A program made the position numbers and the translations under genes. The notes below the pieces were generated by a model. That model was not told the DNA's origin. It ran no database searches and saw only the letters and a list, made by a program, of their open reading frames with translations. A stretch of DNA of 64,000 nt from Candidatus Nanogingivalis gingivitcus. GTDB taxonomy: Bacteria; Patescibacteriota; Saccharimonadia; Saccharimonadales; Saccharimonadaceae. The DNA is taken from NCBI RefSeq assembly GCF_004151455.1, contig NZ_PRLK01000002.1, positions 21,051 through 85,050 on the forward strand, read 5' to 3'. This document shows, piece by piece, positions 8,775 to 18,799 of this stretch (position 1 is its first letter; each line of letters starts with the position of its first letter).

Positions 8775-8864
8775 AATTATCCTTTCTGTTAATTAATTAT
8801 TTTTGTATAAAGTTTTAAAAACGTCTTACCATTCTAACATAAAAGTTATTATATACAATAAAAA

Positions 8865-8885
8865 AGAACTTCAAATAGAAGTTCT
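8865..8885. terminator. Bidirectional hairpin terminator
   Basis: AGAACTTC pairs with GAAGTTCT over an AAATA loop, with A/T runs on both sides. It separates the 58-residue ORF from the exporter operon. Confidence 0.75.
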
Positions 8886-8895
8886 AAAAAAAGGT

Positions 8896-9072
8896 TTACC
8901 AAAAACTACGTGAAGGCGATTTTCTATCTTCTTCTAATGCTTTTCGGCAATCTCTTGCAAATTGACCACAGCCATTAGCTGCGTAACGTAATTTTTCACG
9001 GTCATAATCTGTTGCATTGCCGTTTTTAGCACGTTCAATAGCTTCTTTATATTGTTCTTGATTCCATGTCAT
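8896..9072 (-). CDS. Small 58-residue protein, unknown function
   Basis: The frame reads MTWNQEQYKEAIERAKNG and ends SPSRSFW. It is charged and probably helical, with two cysteines (residues 35 and 42), and has no signal peptide or TM segment. Support for a real gene: AGGAGG seven bases upstream of the ATG, a TTGACA-N17-TACTGT promoter with a TATGT extension, and a terminator just downstream. I do not recognise the family. Confidence 0.7.
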   Translation of the reverse strand: MTWNQEQYKEAIERAKNGNATDYDREKLRYAANGCGQFARDCRKALEEDRKSPSRSFW

Positions 9073-9126
9073 AATTAGGAACCTCCTAAAATAATGTACT
9101 CTAAGATATATACTTAGGTAGTGATT

Positions 9127-9155
9127 ACAGTAACATATTATTCTATTTATGTCAA
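9127..9155 (-). promoter_or_regulatory. Promoter of the 58-residue ORF
   Basis: On the minus strand TTGACA (9150-9155), 17-base spacer, TACTGT (9127-9132) preceded by TATGT. The ~50-nt leader holds a small hairpin CTAAG/CTTAG just before AGGAGG. Confidence 0.6.
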
Positions 9156-9328
9156 TAGCACTGTTTTAGCTTAGTTACTACTTTTAGGCCATTAACAATA
9201 TGTACAAAAAATGTTTATATAATAAATAGATTAATTAGATTTAAATAGACTAGAAACTTACAAAGAAGGCGATCTTCAAAGATTGCTTATTATTATGACT
9301 GCAGTTAGCTTTTATGATTTATATTTGG

Positions 9329-9334
9329 TAAACT
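9329..9334 (+). promoter_or_regulatory. Possible -10 of the UvrD/AddA-like gene
   Basis: TTTGGTAAACT ends ten bases before the ATG at 9345, with no Shine-Dalgarno. The -10 is imperfect (TAAACT). The 9160-9330 stretch otherwise holds only a weak hairpin (GCGATCTT/AGATTGC near 9270). Confidence 0.4.
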
Positions 9335-9344
9335 ATTACTAATT

Positions 9345-12300
9345 ATGGATAGGCAGGAATTAGTAAAAAATTTTCAACAAACTTATAATATGTTAAATAC
9401 CGAGCAAAAAAAAGCGGTAGATAATATTGAAGGCCCAGTGCTAGTAATTGCTGGACCAGGAACAGGAAAAACACAGCTTCTTTCTGCGCGTATTGCTAAT
9501 ATTTTAGCTAAAACAGATATTTCTGCTGAAAATATATTAGCAATGACTTTCACTGAAGCTGGTGCTAGAAATATGCGAGAGCGTCTAAAAAGTTTCATAG
9601 GAAAAGAAGCTTATAAAATAGGAATTTTTACTTACCATGCCTTTGCGAATGATTTAATATCCCAATACCCAGAATACTTTCTAGAACGAAACCTAGAAAA
9701 TCTTGCTGATGATCTAACTTTATATGAAATACTCTCTAGCATAAAACAAGAACTTCCTTATAACTCACTAATAAAATATACCGAACCAATGGCACTATTA
9801 TCAGTAATTAATGATTTTAAGCGAGCTAATTTATCTGCTGAAGATGTTAAAATTATAGCTAAACAAAATATTGCTTTAGACGATATTCTATTAGAAAAAA
9901 TACAATCAGCATCTGACAATGGCGAATTAGATTTGACTGTTATGAAAGGACGCCAAAAAATTGACGTAGCCTTAAATACTTACAAACAACTAGCAATAAT
10001 TATAAATGAGGTAGTAAGAAATAATAGTCACTTAGATAAGGCCTTTACTCCTAATTTAGATATTACACTTAAAGAACTTCTTAAGGCCTTACAACTAGCT
10101 GAAGAAAATAAAAAAGCTACATTTTTAACTGACTGGCGAAATAATTATTTTAATCAAGTTTCAAGTAACGGCGTACCTCAATCAAAAGATATAATTAATA
10201 ATAAAAAACTTCTAGAAATAGCTACAGTTTATGAATCTTTTACGAGAATAATGGATGAACGGAGCCTGTTTACTTACGACGATATGATTCTAGAGGTAAT
10301 TAACGCTCTTAAGAAACATAATGACTTCAAGTTAACAATTCAAGAAAAGTATAACTATATATTATTAGATGAATATCAAGACACAAATAAATCACAAGCA
10401 GAATTGATAAATTTATTAACTGATAATCCTATTTTTGAGGGTAGACCTAATGTGTTAGCAGTAGGCGATGACGACCAAGCCATTATGGCATTTCAAGGGG
10501 CTGAAAGCTCCAATATGTTAGATTTCTATAATAGATACAATAATACATTAGTTATAAATTTAACTAAAAATTACCGTTCGGCTTCAGCTGTACTAGAAAC
10601 TGCTAAAGAGATAGCTGGGCAAATTGAAGATAGGTTAACTAATGCATTACCAATAAATATAGAAAAAGATATTATTGCTTCTAACGAAAATATTAAAGAT
10701 AAAGCAAATATTCAAAGAATTAATTTTAAATCGCAGATAGCAGAATATTCTTTTATTGCACAAGAAATAAAAAAACTTCTGAACGAGGGGGTTGATGCTA
10801 ATGAAATTGCAGTATTATCACCAAAACATAAACTATTGCAAGCTTTATCACCGTTCTTAAAAGAGCAAGATATTCCTATTTTTTATGAAAAAAGAGAGAA
10901 TATTTTAGAAGATCCAACAGTTTCAAAAATAATAAAAATAAGTAATTTACTGCTAGCAATTAAGAATAAGGACGACGATTTAATGAATAAGCTTTTTCCT
11001 GAAGTGCTAAGTTTTTATTTTTGGAATCTTAAGTCTGAAAATATTTGGAGAATGAGTTGGGCGGCTTATGAGCAAGAAAACTATTGGCTAGAAACAATGC
11101 TAGAAGTAGAAGACGAACAGCTGAAAGAAGTTGCAAATTTCTTAATTAGTTTAGCTACAAAAATAGATGATATGCCATTAGAAAAAGTAATTGATCTTAT
11201 CATGGGAACACCCAACCTTAACATAAAAGACAATGACTTTAAAAGCCCCTTATATAGCTACCTGAAAAAAGAAAGTCGAGAAGAAGAGCTATACGATACT
11301 ATAATAAACCTAACTCAGCTTAGAGATATTTTAAGAGATAGGCAAAATAAAAATACTGGCTTTTTACGGTTAAATGACTTTGTTAATATGGTAAATAGCT
11401 ATAATAATGCAGGACTATTAATAAATAGCACTAACCCTCATAAAACAGCAGAAAATTCTGTACAACTAATAAGCGTTCACTCTGCTAAAGGGCTAGAATT
11501 TAAATATACTTTTCTAATATCTGTTAATAAAAGTAGCTGGAATTCTTCTCCTACTAATCAAGGCAGGATTCAAATGCCTAAAAATCTACAGCATATTAAA
11601 GCTGATAGTAGTGATGAAAATACTAGAAAAAGACTTTTCTTTGTGGCTTTAACTCGCGCTAAAACACACCTTTACCTAACTAACTATATTGGTAATTTTA
11701 AAGGCAACAAAACAAACTCTTTAGAATTTTTAAATGAAGCCGAAGATAAAGATACAGGGGAATTGAAAGCTTACAACATTCCAAAGAAATTTAGAGTTGT
11801 TCAAAATAAAGAAGATATCCCAGTATCCATAGAAGAAATTAAAACAAATTGGCATGGCTTTTATTTGCCTAAAAATGAAGAAAAAATTAGAGAGCTTCTA
11901 CGTTCTAAACTTAATAACTATAAAATTAGTCCTACTCACGTAAATAACTATATAAATATAACTGGAGATGTTGAAAGTGGTAAAGGTCCTCAAGGATTTT
12001 ACGAAACTACTATTTTACGCTTCCCTACCAGTTATAGTGCTAGTGCATTCCTAGGTAGCTTTGTTCATGAAATAATGGATAGAATACAAAAGAATATAAA
12101 TAACAGCTTACCAATTAATAAAGAACTATTCTTAATAGACATAGAAAAAGAAATTAAGCAAAAAACAAACTTTAGTCTTGAAGAGACAAAAGAACTAATC
12201 GTAAGGGCAAAAAATATAATATCTCATGTATTAAATGAAAGAATGGATATTTTCCAAATTGGGAACAAAAGTGAACAAAATTTTGCCTGGAGTGGAGTAA

Positions 12301-12800
12301 CTATAGGTAATGCTCAACTAACTGGAAAAATTGACTTAATAAAAATAAATAAAGAGCAAAAAACAATAACTGTAGTAGATTTTAAAACTGGAAAAATACC
12401 TTTCTCTAAAGGTAAGTTTGATAGTAATACTATAAAAGTACATACATATGAACAGCAGTTATATTTTTATAAAATATTAATTGAAAATACTCCTGAATTT
12501 AAGGGCTATTCAGTTACTAATGGTATATTAGAATTTATAGAAAAAGATCTTTTGATGAACCATGGCTATACCTATGAAATAACTTTTGATGAAAACAAAT
12601 TAGAATATATGAAGCTTTTAATTCAAGCTGTTTATGATAGGGTGCAAAATTTTGTTTTTGACAGCCCTGAAGTTACGAATGGATCATTAAGTGATGTGCG
12701 TAATTTTGAAAATGAACTAATTAAAGAATTTGCTATAAAGAATAACTTAAAGGAAATATATATTAATAATAGTACAAAAATAGTAAAAGAAATTTTATAG
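9345..12800 (+). CDS. UvrD/Rep-type helicase fused to a PD-(D/E)XK nuclease (AddA/RecB-like)
   Basis: 1151 residues. An N-terminal superfamily 1A helicase carries Walker A GPGTGKTQ near residue 39, the DEYQDTN Walker B/motif II, GDDDQAI motif III, LTKNYRS motif IV and VHSAKGLEF motif V. The C-terminal ~250 residues hold a RecB-family nuclease: GKIDLIKI, then VVDFKTGK near residue 1012, giving the D...DxK catalytic set. The length and domain order fit a single-polypeptide AddA-like end-processing enzyme for double-strand break repair. An AddB partner is not in the window. The uvrB gene starts four bases after its stop, so the two form a DNA-repair operon. Confidence 0.9.
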   Translation: MDRQELVKNFQQTYNMLNTEQKKAVDNIEGPVLVIAGPGTGKTQLLSARIANILAKTDISAENILAMTFTEAGARNMRERLKSFIGKEAYKIGIFTYHAFANDLISQYPEYFLERNLENLADDLTLYEILSSIKQELPYNSLIKYTEPMALLSVINDFKRANLSAEDVKIIAKQNIALDDILLEKIQSASDNGELDLTVMKGRQKIDVALNTYKQLAIIINEVVRNNSHLDKAFTPNLDITLKELLKALQLAEENKKATFLTDWRNNYFNQVSSNGVPQSKDIINNKKLLEIATVYESFTRIMDERSLFTYDDMILEVINALKKHNDFKLTIQEKYNYILLDEYQDTNKSQAELINLLTDNPIFEGRPNVLAVGDDDQAIMAFQGAESSNMLDFYNRYNNTLVINLTKNYRSASAVLETAKEIAGQIEDRLTNALPINIEKDIIASNENIKDKANIQRINFKSQIAEYSFIAQEIKKLLNEGVDANEIAVLSPKHKLLQALSPFLKEQDIPIFYEKRENILEDPTVSKIIKISNLLLAIKNKDDDLMNKLFPEVLSFYFWNLKSENIWRMSWAAYEQENYWLETMLEVEDEQLKEVANFLISLATKIDDMPLEKVIDLIMGTPNLNIKDNDFKSPLYSYLKKESREEELYDTIINLTQLRDILRDRQNKNTGFLRLNDFVNMVNSYNNAGLLINSTNPHKTAENSVQLISVHSAKGLEFKYTFLISVNKSSWNSSPTNQGRIQMPKNLQHIKADSSDENTRKRLFFVALTRAKTHLYLTNYIGNFKGNKTNSLEFLNEAEDKDTGELKAYNIPKKFRVVQNKEDIPVSIEEIKTNWHGFYLPKNEEKIRELLRSKLNNYKISPTHVNNYINITGDVESGKGPQGFYETTILRFPTSYSASAFLGSFVHEIMDRIQKNINNSLPINKELFLIDIEKEIKQKTNFSLEETKELIVRAKNIISHVLNERMDIFQIGNKSEQNFAWSGVTIGNAQLTGKIDLIKINKEQKTITVVDFKTGKIPFSKGKFDSNTIKVHTYEQQLYFYKILIENTPEFKGYSVTNGILEFIEKDLLMNHGYTYEITFDENKLEYMKLLIQAVYDRVQNFVFDSPEVTNGSLSDVRNFENELIKEFAIKNNLKEIYINNSTKIVKEIL

Positions 12801-12804
12801 TTCT

Positions 12805-14781
12805 ATGGATAATCCTTATAAATTCAAATTACATTCCAAATATAAACCAACTGGTGATCAGCCAACTGCTATTAAGCAGCTAGTTGCTGGGCTAAATAAT
12901 GGAACAAAAGAGCAAGTACTACTTGGTGTTACTGGTAGTGGTAAAACTTTCACCATGGCTAATATTATTGAAAATCAGCAAAAACCAACGCTTATTTTAG
13001 CCCATAATAAAACTTTGGCAGCTCAACTTTACAGTGAATTTAAGCAATTTTTTCCTGAAAATGAAGTCCATTATTTTGTTAGCTATTTTGATTATTACCA
13101 ACCAGAGGCCTATATAGCTAGCACTGATACTTATATAGAAAAAGATTCTCGTATTAATGAAGAAATAGAAAAGCTAAGACATGCAGCTACAGAAGCCTTA
13201 CTCACACGGAACGATACAATTATCGTAGCTAGCGTAAGTTGTATTTATGGTATTGGCTCGCCAGCATCATATCAAGAAATGTCTATCCATCTCAAAGTAG
13301 GAATGCGTTATAAACAAGATAAATTTTTACGCCATCTAAAAGATATTCAATATGATAGAAATGATATAGCCTTTGATCGTGGTAATTTTAGAGTTAGAGG
13401 TGATGTAGTTGATATTTTTACAGCTGGCTCAGATTTAGCCGTACGCATTGATTTTTTTGGAGATGTAATTGATGGTATTACCATATTAAATCCAGTAACT
13501 GGTGAAATTTTAGAAAAACCTAGTTTTTTTGATATTTTCCCTAATTCTCATTATGCAACACCAAGGGAAGTCATAAACAAAGCTATACCTAAAATAAAGA
13601 AAGAATACGAAAAACGCTATGCTTTTTTTGATAAGCATGATAAATACGTTGAAGCACAAAGGCTAACTCAAAGAGTAAAATATGATCTTGAAATGTTAGA
13701 GGAAACTGGATTTGTTAAAGGTATAGAGAACTACACAAGATATTTAACAGAAAGAAATGAAGGTGAGCAACCAGCAACATTGCTAGATTATTTTCCTGAT
13801 GATTTTTTAATGCTAATTGACGAATCACATATGACCTTACCACAAGTTAGGGCAATGTATAATGGCGATAGAGCAAGAAAACAGGTGCTAGTAGATAATG
13901 GTTTTAGACTTCCTTCTGCCCTTGATAATAGACCATTAAAATTTGAAGAATTTTATGAACATATAAATAAAGTTATCTACGTTTCAGCTACTCCAAGTAA
14001 ATTTGAGCTATCACACTCACCAGAGCCAGTACAGCAAATTATTCGACCAACAGGACTACTTGACCCTAAAATAGAAGTTAGACCAATAGAGCACCAAGTT
14101 GATAATTTAATGGAAGAAATTCAAAATAGAATAGCTAAAAATCAGCGAACTCTTGTTACTACATTAACTAAAAAAATGGCCGAAAGCCTAACAGATTACT
14201 TATCTGAAAATGGTATAAAAACAGCATATATTCATAGTGAAGTAGATACATTAGAGCGAGGGGATATATTAAGAGATTTAAGATCTGGAAAATATGACGT
14301 ATTAGTTGGTATTAATCTACTTAGGGAGGGCTTAGATCTACCCGAAGTTTCTTTAGTTGCTATTATTGATGCTGATAAAGAAGGGTTTTTACGTAGCGAA
14401 AGTGCCTTAGTTCAAACTATTGGGCGAGCAGCACGTCATCAAGACGGCATGGTAATAATGTATGCGGATAATATAACAGGCTCAATGAAAAGGGCAATTT
14501 CAGAAACGAAACGAAGAAGAGAAATTCAGCAAAAATATAATAAAGATCACAATATAACACCTAGAACAGTAAAAAGTGAAATAACCGATGGCTTAAGAGC
14601 TATTATTCCTAAAAAAGAAGAATCTAAAAAGATCAATCTTAAAAAAATACCAAAAGATCAATGGCAAAATATTATTGTTGATTTAACAAATCAAATGCAC
14701 TTAGCTAGTAGCCAACTAAGGTTTGAAGAAGCAGCCGAGCTAAGAGATCAAATTACCGAAATAAAGAAAAAGTTATTATAA
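12805..14781 (+). CDS. uvrB: Excinuclease ABC subunit B
   Basis: 658 residues, the normal UvrB length. Walker [14 protein letters not shown] lies near residue 42, the beta-hairpin region contains [11 protein letters not shown], and helicase motifs include IDESHMT and [13 protein letters not shown] domain ([12 protein letters not shown]) closes the C-terminus and should bind UvrC. It damage-checks DNA handed over by UvrA in nucleotide excision repair. Only four bases separate it from the upstream helicase-nuclease gene and a strong terminator follows. Confidence 0.98.
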   Translation: MDNPYKFKLHSKYKPTGDQPTAIKQLVAGLNNGTKEQVLLGVTGSGKTFTMANIIENQQKPTLILAHNKTLAAQLYSEFKQFFPENEVHYFVSYFDYYQPEAYIASTDTYIEKDSRINEEIEKLRHAATEALLTRNDTIIVASVSCIYGIGSPASYQEMSIHLKVGMRYKQDKFLRHLKDIQYDRNDIAFDRGNFRVRGDVVDIFTAGSDLAVRIDFFGDVIDGITILNPVTGEILEKPSFFDIFPNSHYATPREVINKAIPKIKKEYEKRYAFFDKHDKYVEAQRLTQRVKYDLEMLEETGFVKGIENYTRYLTERNEGEQPATLLDYFPDDFLMLIDESHMTLPQVRAMYNGDRARKQVLVDNGFRLPSALDNRPLKFEEFYEHINKVIYVSATPSKFELSHSPEPVQQIIRPTGLLDPKIEVRPIEHQVDNLMEEIQNRIAKNQRTLVTTLTKKMAESLTDYLSENGIKTAYIHSEVDTLERGDILRDLRSGKYDVLVGINLLREGLDLPEVSLVAIIDADKEGFLRSESALVQTIGRAARHQDGMVIMYADNITGSMKRAISETKRRREIQQKYNKDHNITPRTVKSEITDGLRAIIPKKEESKKINLKKIPKDQWQNIIVDLTNQMHLASSQLRFEEAAELRDQITEIKKKLL

Positions 14782-14790
14782 ATTAATAAA

Positions 14791-14814
14791 AAAAGACCTC
14801 GCCTGAGGTCTTTT
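14791..14814 (+). terminator. Terminator after uvrB
   Basis: AAAAGACCTC pairs with GAGGTCTTTT over a GCCT loop: ten base pairs, with A and T runs on both sides, so it probably also serves the minus strand. Confidence 0.9.
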
Positions 14815-14819
14815 AAAAA

Positions 14820-15045
14820 TTATTTATTTTCTAACTTTTCAATACTTTTTTCTATTTTTTCAAGCCTTTTATCTAGTTTATTGATTTTATCATCTCTAAC
14901 TAAATCTTGTTGCAGGTTTTTAACATCCCTAAGACCATCTTGAGTGAAACCATCACCAACAGCAAAATAGAATAATATGCTAATAGCAACTAATAATATT
15001 AAATTTACTACAGTTAATATATTGAGAATTTTCTGCTTATTACAT
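14820..15045 (-). pseudogene. Small TM plus coiled-coil gene with a broken start
   Basis: On the minus strand a frame ending in TAA at 14820-14822 encodes a hydrophobic segment (ILTVVNLILLVAISILFYF) followed by a charged coiled tail ending IEKSIEKLENK. No ATG, GTG or TTG opens this frame. The ATG at 15043-15045 is followed at once by TAA; removing one T after it would give MNKQKILNIL and join the long frame cleanly. The gene therefore appears to have a one-base insertion at the start, or a sequencing error. An ATT start is the other option. Confidence 0.5.
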
Positions 15046-15109
15046 TTTGTTTTTTTCTTTTACTAATATTTTACTTTTAACATAAACACAATAGTTTTTT
15101 AATATATGT

Positions 15110-15115
15110 TAGAAT
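15110..15115 (+). promoter_or_regulatory. Extended -10 of the 178-residue membrane protein gene (leaderless)
   Basis: TATGTTAGAAT; the -10 TAGAAT ends three bases before the first ATG (15119) and six before the second (15122). Confidence 0.6.
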
Positions 15116-15118
15116 ATA

Positions 15119-15655
15119 ATGATGATATTTTTTAAACATGCTCATAATAAAAGAAAAGACTTATCTAAAGAAGAAAAAAAGATATATGCTAGCTTTTTAG
15201 CAGAAAGACTTTATGGTACTTTTACTATTTTAGTTTTAAATATAGGATTACTATCTGATGTTGAAAATATTGGTAAAAAATACGCTTTACTAGCAATTAT
15301 CACAACAACAATAGGCCTAGTTATGGCAAGCTTCTTCAGTAAAGAAATGGCACATAAAGTTGTGCATGGGAAAGCGATGGATAAAGTAAAGGTACGCAAA
15401 ACCTTAGCCTCTAAAGTAGGTATTATTATGGCCGCCGTACCATCATTAATTTTCGTATCTCTATCTTATTTCGGCCTATTTAATATGAAAACTGCCTTAG
15501 AAATTACTGTAGTTTCAGAAGTTATAACTATACTTGTTTACGTAATAAGGGCTGCTTATACTAGAGGAGGAACGAAATTAACTAGGCTTATTTCAATATC
15601 TCTTCAATTTATAGTAGCAGCAATTATTGTAGCTATAAAATTATTCGTACATTAG
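15119..15655 (+). CDS. Multi-pass membrane protein, unknown function
   Basis: 178 residues (177 if the second ATG at 15122 is used). A charged N-terminus (NKRKDLSKEEKK) is followed by four hydrophobic segments near residues 35-48, 58-75, 96-122 and 157-176. I do not recognise the family. The start is ATGATG, with a TAGAAT -10 directly upstream. The second ATG fits a leaderless start best, because transcription is expected about seven bases after the -10. There is no Shine-Dalgarno. It stands alone between uvrB and the ribosomal protein operon. Confidence 0.65.
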   Translation: MMIFFKHAHNKRKDLSKEEKKIYASFLAERLYGTFTILVLNIGLLSDVENIGKKYALLAIITTTIGLVMASFFSKEMAHKVVHGKAMDKVKVRKTLASKVGIIMAAVPSLIFVSLSYFGLFNMKTALEITVVSEVITILVYVIRAAYTRGGTKLTRLISISLQFIVAAIIVAIKLFVH

Positions 15656-15663
15656 TTTTATCC

Positions 15664-15692
15664 TTGATTTTTTAACGAATAAATGCTAGAAT
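15664..15692 (+). promoter_or_regulatory. Promoter of the rplF-rplR-rpsE-rplO operon
   Basis: TTGATT (15664-15669), 17-base spacer, TAGAAT (15687-15692) with ATGC before it. It lies directly upstream of the leader ORF and rplF, so this ribosomal cluster has its own promoter. Confidence 0.65.
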
Positions 15693-15738
15693 TGTAAAGT
15701 TAATATTAAATGCGAGTGAAATTTGGGAGATTTTGCGA

Positions 15739-15807
15739 ATGGTTGAAAAATCAGAAGCACATTGCAAAACAAACATCACTCTTAAATTGAAAGGAAAAGT
15801 TCAATGA
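15739..15807 (+). CDS. 22-codon leader ORF translationally coupled to rplF
   Basis: The frame MVEKSEAHCKTNITLKLKGK plus VQ and TGA starts seven bases after GGGAGA. Its stop overlaps the rplF start as ATGA (15804-15807), the classic stop-start coupling arrangement. rplF also has its own AAGGAAAAG site inside the ORF. It resembles no ribosomal protein end that I know. It could be a regulatory leader peptide of the operon or a remnant of an upstream spc gene lost by rearrangement. Confidence 0.45.
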   Translation: MVEKSEAHCKTNITLKLKGKVQ

Positions 15808-16340
15808 GTCGAATCGGAAAACTACCTATTGAAGTACCAGCCGGTGTGACAATCACGATTGACGAGAACGAGATTTCAGTTAAAGGACCTAAGGGTGGAT
15901 TAACTGTTCCTCATTTGTCAGACGTAACAGTTACTCTTGATGGTTCAGTATTAAAAGTAGAACGCAATAATGATGAGCGTGTAGCGAGAGCACAACACGG
16001 TTTAGAGCGTGCACTTTTGAATAATGCTGTAACAGGTGTAACAAAAGGATTTGAGAAAAAATTAGAAGTAAACGGAGTTGGTTTCCGTGTACAAACTAAT
16101 AATCCACAAGAAATAGAAATGCAGCTTGGATTTTCCCACCCTGTAATCTACAAAGCAAAAGAAGGTATTACATTGTCAAACGACAAAATGGTTATTACTG
16201 TTGCTGGAATTGATAAACAAGCTGTTGGTCAAGTTGCTGCAGAAATTAGAGCATTAAAGAAACCTGAACCATATAAAGGTAAAGGTATTAAATATGTTGA
16301 TGAAGTAATCCTACGAAAAGCAGGAAAGGCAGGTAAATAA
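15804..16340 (+). CDS. rplF: 50S ribosomal protein L6
   Basis: 178 residues starting MSRIGKLPIEVPAGV, with the repeated L6 fold and the C-terminal signature PEPYKGKGIKYVDEVILRKAGK that contacts 23S rRNA. Length is normal. Its start overlaps a 22-codon leader ORF (ATGA) and its stop overlaps the rplR start (TAATG). Upstream members of the usual spc operon (L14, L24, L5, S14, S8) are absent here. Confidence 0.99.
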   Translation: MSRIGKLPIEVPAGVTITIDENEISVKGPKGGLTVPHLSDVTVTLDGSVLKVERNNDERVARAQHGLERALLNNAVTGVTKGFEKKLEVNGVGFRVQTNNPQEIEMQLGFSHPVIYKAKEGITLSNDKMVITVAGIDKQAVGQVAAEIRALKKPEPYKGKGIKYVDEVILRKAGKAGK

Positions 16341-16696
16341 TGTCTAACGCATTAGCTCACAAAAAACAAAATCAAGTTTTGCGTAAAAATCGTGTTCGTG
16401 CAAAAATTTCTGGCACTAATGAACGTCCACGCTTAACAGTAACAATCAGTAATATGCATGTTTCAGCACAAATTATTGACGATGTGGCTCAAAAAACTTT
16501 AGTAGCTGCAACAACTGTTGGTAACAAAGTTAAAGGCTCAAAAACTGAGATGGCAACTTTTGTCGGATCTGAAATAGCTAAAAAGGCTAAAAAAGCTAAA
16601 ATTAATGCAGTAGTATTTGACCGTAATGGGCGTCAATATGCTGGTCGCCTAAGTGCGTTGGCAGAAGCTGCACGTAAGGAAGGATTGGAATTCTAA
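16340..16696 (+). CDS. rplR: 50S ribosomal protein L18
   Basis: 118 residues, normal for L18. The basic N-terminus (KKQNQVLRKNRVRAKISG) and the segment VVFDRNGRQYAGRLSALAEAAR are diagnostic. It binds 5S rRNA in the central protuberance. The ATG overlaps the rplF stop and rpsE follows after two bases. Confidence 0.98.
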   Translation: MSNALAHKKQNQVLRKNRVRAKISGTNERPRLTVTISNMHVSAQIIDDVAQKTLVAATTVGNKVKGSKTEMATFVGSEIAKKAKKAKINAVVFDRNGRQYAGRLSALAEAARKEGLEF

Positions 16697-16698
16697 TT

Positions 16699-17274
16699 AT
16701 GGCAGAAGCACAAAAAAATCAAGCTCCTCGCCGAAACAATGGTAACAGAGGCGAAGGACGTGGAAGAAGAGGTGGACGACGCAACGATCAACCACGTGAA
16801 GAGAAACAATTTGAAGAGTTAGTAATCAATATTGACCGTGTTTCTCGTGTTGTTAAAGGTGGACGCCGATTCCGTTTTAAAGCATTAGTAGTTGTAGGTG
16901 ATAGAAAAAATAAAGTTGGTGTTGGTGTAGCTAAAGGACAAGATGTTACTGCAGCTATAGCTAAAGCAACTAATGTAGCTAAAAAGAACCTAGTAACATT
17001 TGCATTAGAGGGAGATACTATTCCTCATGAAGCTGAAAAGAAAGTTACTGGTGCACATGTACTACTAAAACCAGCAGCTCCTGGTACAGGTATTATTGCC
17101 GGTGGTGTAGTTCGTCAAATTATTGGCGTTACAGGTGTTCGTAACATGCTTTCAAAATCACTTGGCTCAACAAACAAAGTTAATATAGCTTATGCAACAG
17201 TAGAAGCTTTAGCTAGCCTTGTTCCTAAAGAACAATGGATTAATGCTCCTAAAGCAAAAAAGGAGAATAAATAA
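16699..17274 (+). CDS. rpsE: 30S ribosomal protein S5
   Basis: 191 residues. An Arg/Gly-rich N-terminal extension (RGEGRGRRGGRR) precedes the conserved S5 core with VVKGGRRFRFKALVVVGD and the C-terminal GTGIIAGGVVRQIIGVTG segment. S5 acts in decoding accuracy at the A-site entrance. It is followed directly by rplO, two bases apart. The usual L30 gene (rpmD) between S5 and L15 is missing. Confidence 0.98.
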   Translation: MAEAQKNQAPRRNNGNRGEGRGRRGGRRNDQPREEKQFEELVINIDRVSRVVKGGRRFRFKALVVVGDRKNKVGVGVAKGQDVTAAIAKATNVAKKNLVTFALEGDTIPHEAEKKVTGAHVLLKPAAPGTGIIAGGVVRQIIGVTGVRNMLSKSLGSTNKVNIAYATVEALASLVPKEQWINAPKAKKENK

Positions 17275-17276
17275 TA

Positions 17277-17741
17277 ATGAAATACAATGAACTTCAAGTT
17301 TCAGCAAATAAAAATAAAATTCGTGTAGGTCGTGGTATTTCTGCTGGTCGTGGTAAAACTGCTGGTCGTGGTACTAAAGGACAAGGTGCTAGAACAGGTA
17401 AAAAACTACGTGCAACGTTTATGGGTGGCCAAAACTCTATCGTTAAATCTACTCCTAAAACACGTGGATTCAAATCACTACGCAAGCCTGCACAAATTGT
17501 ATACCTAGACCACTTGAATGATCTAGCAGGTGAAGTAGATAACTTCCGCCTTTATGAAGAGGGTTACATCTCAACTCCTTTCCATAAAGTAAAAGTTATC
17601 GCTAGAGGTGAATTATCAGAAAAAGTTACTTTAAAAGTTCAAGCAGCTTCTAAATCAGTTGTTGAAGCAATTGAAAAAGCTGGTGGTAAATTTGAAAAAG
17701 TACCAACTCCTCTAAAAAAATCCGCTAAAGAATCCGAATAA
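17277..17741 (+). CDS. rplO: 50S ribosomal protein L15
   Basis: 154 residues. The glycine/lysine-rich N-terminal arm (GRGKTAGRGTKGQGARTG) and the FMGGQ core identify L15. The C-terminus has the typical AAGGKFEKV-like end. secY, which usually follows, is replaced by a strong terminator, so the operon ends here. Confidence 0.98.
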   Translation: MKYNELQVSANKNKIRVGRGISAGRGKTAGRGTKGQGARTGKKLRATFMGGQNSIVKSTPKTRGFKSLRKPAQIVYLDHLNDLAGEVDNFRLYEEGYISTPFHKVKVIARGELSEKVTLKVQAASKSVVEAIEKAGGKFEKVPTPLKKSAKESE

Positions 17742-17760
17742 AAACTATTTTTCTTAGCTA

Positions 17761-17796
17761 AAAAAGTGAGCGTTATAATATGCTCACTTTTTTTTA
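17761..17796 (+). terminator. Terminator of the ribosomal protein operon
   Basis: AAAAAGTGAGC pairs with GCTCACTTTTT (11 base pairs, 10-base loop), then a long T run. Confidence 0.95.
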
Positions 17797-17839
17797 TACT
17801 AACTCTACCTTTTTTTGCTATTAGATATTTTGTTACTAC

Positions 17840-17868
17840 TTGCAATAATAGTAAATATATGTTATAAT
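17840..17868 (+). promoter_or_regulatory. Promoter of the 4-TM orphan at 17921
   Basis: TTGCAA (17840-17845), 17-base spacer ending TATGT, TATAAT (17863-17868). Confidence 0.7.
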
Positions 17869-17920
17869 ACTGCTATCATTTTTCGGATGAGTAATTTTAT
17901 ATTTTGGAGGTGTAGTTATT

Positions 17921-18760
17921 ATGGAACTACAAAATAAACTGTTTCTGAAAAAAACGCAAAAAAATATTAGAAGTACAAGAATTTTTGTTTTTTTCTGCCA
18001 TTTTTTACTAATTATTGTTTTTGCTTTAATCGGCGGAATGAATAAACAAATGGATATAGAATTATATCCAACTATGCTATTTCTATTATTCGGCGAAGCT
18101 ACTGCTATTATTGCCGACTGGGCTATGTTTAATACTGGTGGACGATACGACTTTAAAGTTAAGTCTATTCTAGATTCAACTGCCGTAGTTAGCGTAACGG
18201 CTTATGATAGTTGTGGTGTAGATATTGATAAATGGGACCAAATTTTAGAGATCGACCAATGGGAAGAACTGCTAAAAGAACAAGAGCTTGAAAAAAATAA
18301 TAATGATTTAAGCTATTTTATTGGAAAAACAAGCACTTTTATGAAAGAGCGTTTTAATTATAGCGTACTTGTAAGTGTTTATCTATTCTACTTATTCTCA
18401 TTATTTTTATGGAAAATAGGGGAATATCTTGATATTATTGACTACTATAATTTAAATAGTATATTGTTCTTTAGTATTATAAACTTCTTAGTTGCCTTTA
18501 TTTTATTGACCCACTTATTTACTGGAGTTAACGGATTTATTGAGCTATCTTTCGGAAATCAAGCTGGCAATTTTATACCTGCAAAAGTAAGCGTATTAAA
18601 TTCTAACGGTAGACGCATAAAAGAAGATACGGTGATTGAAATGTTAGTTAGCAAATCTGACAGACATATCAATATTCTAGGTTCTTCTTTTTATGGTGGA
18701 ACTATAGAAAATTCTAAGCTAAGAATAGCGTTCCAAAATAATAAGACTGCTATTTTATAA
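17921..18760 (+). CDS. Orphan 4-TM protein A, unknown function
   Basis: 279 residues, family not recognised. Hydrophobic helices lie near residues 21-39, 49-69, 147-165 and 180-201. A soluble domain of ~75 residues sits between the two helix pairs and a ~75-residue soluble tail follows. Right after TM4 comes IELSFGNQAGNFIPAKV, which resembles IRITFGERKGDKINAKI at the same place in the protein at 20563-21420; with equal topology and length the two look like distant paralogues. GGAGGTG precedes the ATG. It is a single-gene unit with its own promoter and terminator and has no link to the ribosomal genes upstream. Confidence 0.75.
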   Translation: MELQNKLFLKKTQKNIRSTRIFVFFCHFLLIIVFALIGGMNKQMDIELYPTMLFLLFGEATAIIADWAMFNTGGRYDFKVKSILDSTAVVSVTAYDSCGVDIDKWDQILEIDQWEELLKEQELEKNNNDLSYFIGKTSTFMKERFNYSVLVSVYLFYLFSLFLWKIGEYLDIIDYYNLNSILFFSIINFLVAFILLTHLFTGVNGFIELSFGNQAGNFIPAKVSVLNSNGRRIKEDTVIEMLVSKSDRHINILGSSFYGGTIENSKLRIAFQNNKTAIL

Positions 18761-18773
18761 CTATCTCCATATG

Positions 18774-18797
18774 CCCCCTATATTAGGGGGTAATTTT
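18774..18797 (+). terminator. Terminator of 4-TM protein A
   Basis: CCCCCTA pairs with TAGGGGG over a 3-base loop, followed by TAATTTTATA. Confidence 0.8.
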
Positions 18798-18799
18798 AT

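Noticed and set aside
9200-9300. Small RNA from TATATAATAA to a GCGATCTT/AGATTGC hairpin
   Set aside because: No good -35, the stem has a G-U pair and no clear U tract; evidence too thin.
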